Assembly: GCA_028565635.1 (NCBI GenBank)
Contig: JAOXYB010049813.1
Span: 1 to 11,844, forward strand
DNA length: 11,844 nucleotides
Direction: 5' to 3'
Origin: Phoronis ovalis
Taxonomy: Eukaryota; Phoronida; Phoronidae
Part shown: piece by piece, positions 1 through 8,100 of the stretch
How the letters are laid out: each line of letters starts with the position of its first letter
Numbering within the stretch: position 1 is the stretch's first letter
Position numbers and translations under genes: made by a program
The notes under the pieces: model-generated
The model's database searches: none
Told to the model about the DNA's origin: nothing
Seen by the model: the letters and a program-made list of their open reading frames with translations, nothing else

Positions 1-43
1 GCATCAGACAGTAGAAACAGTCATTTTGAATAAGAGTACCCAA

Positions 44-61
44 CAATGATAAACCAGATTA
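44..61. repeat. 18-mer CAATGATAAACCAGATTA shared with 5332-5349
   Basis: Identical 18-base match on the same strand at 44-61 and 5332-5349. The flanks (GAATACAAT-type words nearby) are only loosely similar. It may be the edge of a dispersed repeat family. Confidence 0.5.
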
Positions 62-149
62 TAATGCATGATGTATTGTATTCTTTTCTAATGTAAAAAA
101 ACAATAGTGTTAAAAAAATATAATCCTACATTGGATAGGCATTAGACAT

Positions 150-1279
150 GAGAAATGTCTTGTTTTGTTGAAATTTAGCTAAGCATCCCTAGTACATAGC
201 ACTTAGAGACACTTCATCCCATTTTTGAGGATTAAAGTTTTTAATCTTGTATCCTTGACCTTTCTGCTCTGCTGATTGAGCTGTCTTCATAATGAGATCA
301 GCCAACTATTTGTCATTGAAAGTAATTGATTTCTGGTACATATAGTATTGTTCAACACAGTTGAAAGTTTCGCCATTCAGAACAAAATTAGCAGTGTGAA
401 AGTTATTAAGTGGGCTTCCACTGTGATAAAAATAAGTCGTTCTGTTTACTAGTTTTGTTGACAAAGCATTGGGTGAAATTATCACAGGCAATTTGTCTAG
501 ATTATCCACTGTGTATGCTTTATTATTAACAAACAATATATGTATCTGCAACTAGTTTAGTTCTTAAATGAGGGTATTGATTCTGTGCTGCCTTGAAGAA
601 CAGGAATAGGATTTTCTTTTCTTAACTATTGAATCCGGGGAAGTCCTCTGTTCTAATTGTACTGCCACGGAGCTTTCGTCTGTTTTCCCATACTCTCATA
701 CAATCTTTAAACCAAAGAAATCTGACAATGATAGGACGAGAGATCACAACATTTTTTGATTGTTTGCCAATTGTATGACACCTAACAATCTTAATTTAAC
801 TTGTATCAATATTCAAGTTATTTTCAGTAAAATTCAAAACAATTTTTTCGCAACCCTCATCATTATCTTGTTCCTGAAAATTTATGAAACGTAAATTGTC
901 ATGACGAGAATAAGTTTCTAATCTTTGAGCATACATAATTGATTGTTTTACGGATTGTTTACAGTTATTCAGCTCGTGTTTTATTTCACTCATTTGACAT
1001 GTTAACTGATGTATTACCTGGTTTTTCTGATTTTCTTGGATCTTTCAACGTTTCAATCTCATCCCATAAAACTTCCTGAGACTTTTTGATATCATTTATA
1101 TCTTTTGTGAGAGCAGCTACTGAAGATGACAGTGTATCAAGTTTTGGAATGACAATGTCCTGTAAGATAGATTTAATTTGTGCAACCTCCTCACCTAATT
1201 TTTCAATGTTTATTTTTTCCACATTGCCGTTTTCTTCAGTTTCCTCATCCGTTGTTGTTTTCTTTCTTGGTCTTCCCAT
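150..1279 (-). pseudogene. Broken LINE ORF1-type protein with C-terminal NADAR-like domain
   Basis: Reverse-strand relic read in three frames. It starts at 1279 with MGRPRKK (an AT-hook-like basic start; an upstream in-frame ATG exists at 1312) and runs into a heptad-rich coiled coil (IKSILQDIVIPKLDTLSSSV) to about 1045. A frameshift leads to RLETYSRHDNLRF (about 921-883), typical of L1-like ORF1p at the start of its RNA-binding domain. After a stop at 796-798 the same frame continues with RPIIVRFLWFKD and VWENRRKLRG, like the ORF1p C-terminal domain, to a stop at 622-624. After more frame changes, 551-309 encodes a linker and the NADAR start (SPLNNFH, CVEQYYMYQK). Beyond stops at 306-308 and 189-191 the frame still reads KIKNFNPQKWDEV and GCLAKFQQNKT, as in NADAR proteins. 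The last part of NADAR is missing. No reverse transcriptase is visible; it would lie left of the window. A dead copy, antisense to ACTL6A. Confidence 0.85.
309..551 (-). pseudogene. NADAR (DUF1768/YbiA-like) domain fragment within the LINE relic
   Basis: This is the longest intact stretch of the NADAR part, 81 codons, with a TAG at 306-308. It reads a short linker ending AYTVDNLDKLP, then the domain motifs YHSGSPLNNFH, F-x-L-N-G-E-T-F-N and CVEQYYMYQK. In characterised NADAR proteins the fold acts on ADP-ribose or related N-glycosidic substrates, including ADP-ribosylated guanine in DNA; the glutamate of the EQ pair is conserved. Homology continues after the stop to about position 150, so the domain was once longer. 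Activity of this copy is excluded by the stops and the missing C-terminal motif. Confidence 0.75.
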
Positions 1280-1615
1280 TATTTTAAATGTTCGAAAATT
1301 ACTCCATGGCAAATGTTTACTTATATTTGAGTGGTTTATTGTTCCATATCTATCTAGCTCAATTTTAAACGACCATTAAACGACCGTTGGAGCCTCATTT
1401 CCGTATTTTGAAGAGAATTCAACAATTGAAGTTATTTCCATTATTCAAACACAAACAATCAGAGTAGCAAATAATTTTAAACATCTACAATATATAATTT
1501 GCATAAAACAAAAACAAGAAAGAAGTTCTGATTTAAGCGATTTGCTTTTCAAACTCCAGTTCTTTTAGTTTTTAATTCAGGGCAGATAATTCTTAATTTA
1601 ACAACTACCAAGCAC

Positions 1616-1631
1616 CCCATTGCTTAATGGG
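1616..1631. repeat. Small hairpin CCCATT-GCTT-AATGGG
   Basis: Perfect 6-bp stem with a 4-nt loop, followed at about 1636-1647 by CCC-AAAAAA-GGG. Short and intronic; no function claimed. Confidence 0.5.
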
Positions 1632-1652
1632 TTTTCCCAAAAAAGGGAGGTA

Positions 1653-1679
1653 CTAATTAACTAATTAATTCCTAATTAA
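1653..1679. repeat. Three CTAATTAA copies
   Basis: The 8-mer CTAATTAA occurs at 1653-1660, 1661-1668 and 1672-1679. The TAATTA core is the general homeodomain site, but simple AT-rich repetition explains it equally well. Confidence 0.6.
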
Positions 1680-1985
1680 CTATTTTCCGGTACAGACCTT
1701 GAACTGGTCCTTTAAATATCCATGAAAGTGTTTGCTGAACCGGTAAAACCATAAGTAAAAAATATGCTTGTGTTTATTTTAAGATAGCATAGATTTACAA
1801 GATCTGGTTGAAATACTTGTACATATATTGTATAGTTCAAACTTATTTTTGTTTTATACTGCTAGATTGTTTTTCATGCAGTAAATGTTACAGATATACA
1901 GCATAATTTAGCTTCAGTGGTCACCATAATTCAAATTAAACTTTGATAATTTAAATCATTATAATGGTTGATTTTCTATTTCTAG

Positions 1986-2178
1986 TGGAACACAAAAAAT
2001 AAACGAGAAAAATTAACGGAGATCTTGTTTGAAAAGTACAGTATTCCTGCATTTTTCCTATGTAAAAATGCAGTACTATCAGCATTTGCTAATGGTAGGT
2101 CAACTGGTTTGGTTTTAGACAGTGGAGCAAGTCATACTACAGCTGTACCGGTATATGATGGCTATGTAATAGGTCAAG
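1986..2178 (+). CDS. ACTL6A: ACTL6A exon a (phosphate-loop exon)
   Basis: The acceptor is TTTCTAG at 1979-1985 and the exon opens in phase 0 with W-N-T-K. It runs through [19 protein letters not shown] and [15 protein letters not shown] to the GT donor (AAG|GTGAGA) at 2179. The 193 nt leave one base of a split codon. The DSG loop contacts nucleotide phosphates in actin. Reading on past the donor gives a short non-homologous tail and a stop at 2208-2210, which supports the donor. Confidence 0.95.
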
Positions 2179-5100
2179 GTGAGAATTTATTCAGTGTGTC
2201 TGGAAGATAACATATTGCACTTAAAGGCTGTGGTGGGAAGGCCAGAGAAATTTATAATTACAAGAGTAGGGACATCTATAAACTTTCAATATCAAGAGAA
2301 TGACAGGGTAGTAAACAGATTTTACTATTTACCAGTTACTGTTAATTTCAGTGGGAGGGCATGTTTGTATGAAAATACTTGAATAGCATTTACTTCAGAG
2401 TGTGAAATAAGTTCCACCCACTAGTAGCTTTTTGTGGAACTATCCTGAAATACTACACTAACAGAATTGATACTTAGATTAAAAAATGTAGTTTCCTGGA
2501 CAAAGAAAAGTAAAATGCCATTGTGATAACACTTTAATTTCTTTACATTTCATTAACTCATTCAATACTATATTTTGTAATTTTAGCTATTGTGAGGTCA
2601 CCTCTTGCTGGAGATTTTATAACAATTGAAGTCAGAAAAATGCTTGAAGAAAAAGGTATTGAGGTGGTGCCTCCATATTTGATAGAAAGCAAGGTAATGT
2701 TAACCCTAAATATTAATGATGTATAAAATGTATGATATTTAAATTGGTTATAAGTGCACAATTAATGTTCCCATCCTCTTATGGCCTAAGGATACAATTG
2801 ATTTCCCCATCCACCTCAATAGTAACGTATTGTCTTCTAGTACATATAATAACTTTTTGCGGAAAATTCTGTTAAGTTACCAATAAAGATTATCATGTCT
2901 CATGCTTACTCACGATTTTTCGTGCAGTCTTAACCAATTAAGTTTTGTGTGAACTCTAATAACAGACCACCTGGTGGAATTAGTGAGAAATACACAGGAA
3001 ACTGGCTGACTTGTCATGCTTGGATATAATCCCCTCAATTTCTGATAAAAAATTACATTTTCAAATTGTGATTTCTCTCACTTTGTGCGAAATTATACCC
3101 ACATCCAAATGGAGATGTCCCCCATGACTGCCCAGGGGCCAAAAAAAAAGGAAACAAGAAAAAAGCTAATTAATGCACTCACGGATCTATATTGGGCATA
3201 TGCAATTGTTACCATGGCTGCAGTTGGTATCTGATATCAAATTGTAATAAATGTTTTCATAATATCTTTCCTGACGTTTCGATGAAAATATTTTGCAGTC
3301 ATATATTAAACTGGGATAATTGTACCCCAGCAGTAGGCTGGAGGTACTTTGGATTTACCCTGCAACTGCAGTGCCCGCTGCATCTGCCGCGTTAGATTCA
3401 CTGTTATCAATATATCTCAAGAAGGGAATGTGATATCCATTTGAAACTTAAATCGTGTATTACTTGCATAGTGACAATGAAACCTATTGATTTTGGGGTC
3501 ATTCGGAACCAAAATGGCCAACTGGCATCCACGTCAAGCACATCAAATTCACTGTTAGTGGGCTATTTCAACAATGGAATGTGATGTCATTTGAAATTAA
3601 ACATTATATTACACTGTTTATAAGATATAATGTCAGGTTTTTTTTTTATTGTTTTTCACATTATTCTTATAATATTAAAAGACTTTTTGTAACATCACTA
3701 ATTATTCATTCATTGTCAGAAGATACTTTGTTCACTGGCTGCAAAATTTTGGAAGAGTCACTATTCAAGGATAACTGGTATACAGTGATAAATTAAATGA
3801 CAAAATCTTTGAATTGTTTTGTTCATAAAATGCTGAACAACTTGAACAAACTATAACTCATCACAGCATATCCCAAACCTGTATTTATTTATTTCATTCT
3901 ATGTTAAAATTAAACTAAATAGAGGTGTTTGGCAACTAAACATAAAATTTCTCAACTAAGGGATCATCTCAAAATTATCACAATGACCACAAACGTATAG
4001 TGTTTCGTATAGGGGGCAGGGGGAAAAAATCATGCCTAGTATATATACGATATTTAAAATCATTCCTTTAACGCACCCCCGTTTTGAAATAGTAAGCGCA
4101 CCGGTTCGTCGGACCCCCCCCCCTTTGGAACAGAAAGATTTTTTTGTTTACGGCACTTATTCTGGGTGCATTGTTACAACAGGAATGGAAATGGCCTTTT
4201 TTTTTGCTTGTCAATTTTTTATGGCAGCATGGAGACGTTTCAGCGACCTTTTTCGATTACTGAACTGATAGTTTTCACTTGCACCCCCCTTTTGAAAAAG
4301 TGTCTGACGGCCCTGTTTTCGCTCTTGAAATTGGTTGTCAGTTTTTACTCGTGTGTGACATCCAACTCTCACTAACCCCCCTACATTTGACCAGGGGAGT
4401 GTGGGGTAATTCCTATACGAAACACTATACGTTTGTGGTCATTGTGATAACTTTTGAGATGCTCCCTAAATGATTTTGTGTTATTGTTATGCATCCTTGC
4501 AGTACTTAGATCTGTTTCTGCAATAAAATCAGTAAGGGTGAAATGTGTTTAGTTAAAGGTATTGTGTATTAAGATGATTTATAACAACTGGGGTTTTTAG
4601 TAAGTCTATTATGTAACAAAGTGTAATAAAAGATAGCTAATCAGCTCCAGATCATTCTCAGACTGCATATTATCTTTGTAATATCTGTTTACATTAAGCT
4701 CTGGCTGTATACTATTACACAGTATGAGTAGAAAGGGACTGAGTTGGATAAGTCTAGTATGAATTGTGGATGTGTATTTGGATCATACAGCAAGCAATTA
4801 GAAGAATAGGCATCTATTTTCTGTTTTCAATAGGCATCTACTTCTCACCAGCTGTAAACTTCACTAGGGCAAATCTCTCCAACTGGCAGCATTCTTGGCT
4901 GGGGGTACTCTCACCAAATGTCTAGTTATGTCTATAACCTGCACAAAATCTTTCGTGCTGGCATGAGCAATCATGTTTTTTACAGCCAATTGTATCCACC
5001 TGGTTATGCAAGAACTTTGCATGCTTACCTACACAAAAGAATCCCATCATTTTTGATAAAAAAAGCCTTTTTCACACTCTGTTTTCTGTCATTTTGGGCT

Positions 5101-8100
5101 AAATTATACCCACTTTTAAATAGTCACCACATCCTATGTAAACCTCCAAAGTAAAAGGGAGGAAAAAAGAGAAAAAAATGCATATTAATATACTTTAAAC
5201 ATGCTATCAATTGACTTATGCCAATATAAATATATTATTGGATCTTCCTATTGATTTCAAGTAACTTTTTGAAACATTTTTTTGTACCATCTTATTATAA
5301 AGTAGTGTTTCAATTACAAAAGAATACAATTCAATGATAAACCAGATTACATTACAGAATACAATGACAAAACCCTACTGTCTTATTTTCTGAAAATCTT
5401 ATGTTACAGTAAGTTTCCGAGTTATGCTCTCCTATAAAGTACTAACTATACTGGTTTGTGACAGTTACTCAGATTTTTCTGACATTTTACCGCATCACAA
5501 ACCATTATTTTTTATATACGGAAGAGCATAACTACTGTAACAAACTGATCATTTGCATGTTAAAAATTTATTAAATTTCTAACATAATTCAGCAAGGCTG
5601 GGAACTTTCTGCGTTACTGTTTGTGCTAAACAGGCTTTGGATATTGGACCATCTAGACATAAACTTTTTGCATACTTACTTTATGATCAATTTATGAAAC
5701 AAATCAATAAAGTTCTCATACAATTTTTAACCAATTAACACCGATATTTCACACTATTTGGTGCCTAAAGAAAGGTTTTTCACAGGTGTTATTTAAAGGA
5801 AAAAAACATTCCAAACATAAGGAACCATCTTTGACATACATATATTGATCAGTTTTGTCAATATAAGGATTTTCCCAGAATATGGCAGTTTGTATTGAAG
5901 GTAAGTTCTAACTTATTTATGGGTTCTGCCTTATTGTTTCTGTCGGAACACGAAATCTTTTAGGTTTTAGCACATTGTTAGATAATTTAGTGAACTGGTT
6001 AGCCATGTTAACATACACTAACCTGATGTATTTATCAGGAGCCAGTTGGTGAAGGTGAAGAGCCTAAATGGAAGAAGAAGGATATTCAATTTGAAGTAAC
6101 ACCATCATTTCATAAGTACATGGTGAAAGATGTTTTTCAAGACTTTGCAGCATCAAGTTTACAAGTTTTAGACCAACCATATGATGAAGCGTAAGTACTT
6201 AAGAATTCATATAAATACACCAGTGGAAACTGATCCAATTTTGATCCATGGATATTACTGCAAGTGTCATTGCAGTACCAGTGTTCATGTGTCGTTTTGT
6301 AGTTTTATCAATAAAGACGTGCCACTTACCAATGTTAGGTTTTTAATTGGTTGATAGATATTACACATGTTATGTTTATGCGCAGTGGAATGACTGGTCG
6401 TGAATACAAATGTTTTATAACGTGCAGCAATTTGTGAGTGACATGGTTCTCTGTGCCCTTGTGCGATTCATTCACAAAACATTTCAGTTCCCAATCAGTG
6501 GACCAATATTCTAGTGGTAAATACATAAACTTCCCAGGTTCCTTCAAGTTGCATTTAGTTGTATTTTTTTGTATACTTCAGGATTGCAGAAAATATGCCC
6601 AGTGCACACTATGAATTTCCAAATGGATACAACTGTGATTATGGGGCAGAAAGATTCCAGATCTGTGAAGGCCTGTTTGACCCTTCTGTTATAAAAGTAA
6701 GTTTTCTATAAATATTGGTAGAACTTTTTCAATTTATTATAATTACTAATATAGTGAGGGAAGCACTACAAAGTATCAAAAAAATTAGATAGATGTGAGA
6801 AATGTTCAAAATGGAAATGAAAACAAATTATGCTCTTTGTTTGTTGCAGGGTATAACAGGAGGTAACTCAATGCTGGGTATAGGACATGTAGTAACAACA
6901 AGTGTAGGAATGTGTGATATAGATATCCGGCCGGTAGGTTTATAATATTTCATGCTTTATTACCATTTTCATGCCCATCCACACACTTTCCTTTGTCTCG
7001 CGATAACAGCTTTAGTTTTTACCCAAACAGGTTCATATTCTGTATAGGGTAAATACAGGTTAAAGTGCAGGTTCTTTATACTTTGGCCTTGATTACTTCC
7101 AATATGGCCAAGGCAATTTTGTTCTCGAGAGGGTTGCTTCTATAGCCAAGATGAAGCATGTGTACTGCTTGGACGATTCAAAAGTGGTTTTAAGGAGGCC
7201 ATAGGTTGCTAGGCGTATTAGGCTAGGTGACATTTTAAAATAACATTGAGAAGTAGGTCAACTGCCAGTATGTATATTCAACATTTTTTGCTGTTTGACA
7301 CTTTCTTTCACAGCAACTGCTTCAGTTTTTATTAGATCAGCTTCATATTTGGTACAAGGTAAATACCAGTCAAAGTACAGGTGGGTATTAATTTTGACCT
7401 AGATCACTAATCAAGATAGCAAACTGGCGACCATGTGGGCTCTCTAGACTGCACGTTGCAATAACAGCTCAGTTTTTATTCGATCAGCCTTGTATTAGAG
7501 TACAGAGTAAGTACAGGTTAGGTATAATTTTGATCTGGGTTACTTCCAATTTGGCCGACTGGCGATCATGTTTGTTCATGAGGGGTACATCACATTGTGT
7601 ACATTTCGGAAAATACAAGGCTTTGACAGGGCAATTCGAAGTTGGATTTACAAAGGTCATAAGTTGGTGGCTGTTTCAGGCTACGTGACATTTTAAAATG
7701 ACCTTGAGAATTAGGTGAAATGCCAATACAAATATTCAACATTTTTTGTTTTGCGTAACACTTTCTTTGTCTCACAATAACTGGTTCAGTTTTTATTCGG
7801 CCAGCTTAATATTCAGTATAGGATAAATACAGGACAAAGTACAGGATGGTAATAATTTTGACTTGGCTCTCTTCTAAGATGACCGGCTGGTGACCATGTT
7901 TCTTGAAATTGTACGTCTGGATAACGGCTTCAGTTTTTATCCGATCAACTTTATATTCTGTAATGAGTAAGTGCAGGTCAAAGTACAGGGTGGGTATAAT
8001 TTTGACCTAGATTACTTCAATATGGTAAATTGGTGGTGAAAGGGCAGTGTTCTCCATGTTTGACTTTTGCATGGTGCCGCACATGCTTGAATACCTTCGC

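Larger units (their letters stand above)
1280..1985. other. Non-coding stretch before ACTL6A exon a
   Basis: No coding potential seen. The first part (about 1280-1600) is probably the 5' untranslated region of the reverse-strand LINE relic, but its end cannot be placed. It contains a short tandem AAACGACC(A/G)TT at about 1366-1387, a 6-bp-stem hairpin at 1616-1631 and three CTAATTAA copies at 1653-1679. The last ~40 bases are the pyrimidine-rich acceptor approach of exon a. Confidence 0.5.
2694..6038 (+). other. ACTL6A intron between exons b and c (3,345 bp), repeat-filled
   Basis: GTAATG...ATCAG intron. It carries, in order, a diverged ~270-bp repeat (2911-3180), a ~151-bp tandem repeat (3391-3620), a TIR element (3960-4466), a second copy of the ~270-bp repeat (4941-5190) and a nested foldback (5402-5542). 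The stretches 2694-2910, 3181-3390, 3621-3956, 4470-4800, 5191-5401 and 5543-6038 hold nothing I can identify. Small open frames here (for example 3192-3395, 3581-3796 and 4918-5154) lack protein-like composition or homology. Confidence 0.85.

Noticed and set aside
1086-1379. 97-codon forward open frame
   Set aside because: It is the antisense shadow of the LINE ORF1 coiled-coil stretch on the reverse strand; no family features of its own.
2179-2382. 67-codon frame right after exon a as an alternative exon
   Set aside because: The frame differs from exon a, no actin-family similarity, and the donor plus exon b give a perfect family match.
4032-4473. Three overlapping forward open frames of 64-78 codons
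   Set aside because: They lie inside the 507-bp inverted-repeat element, are driven by C- and T-runs, and show no transposase motif.
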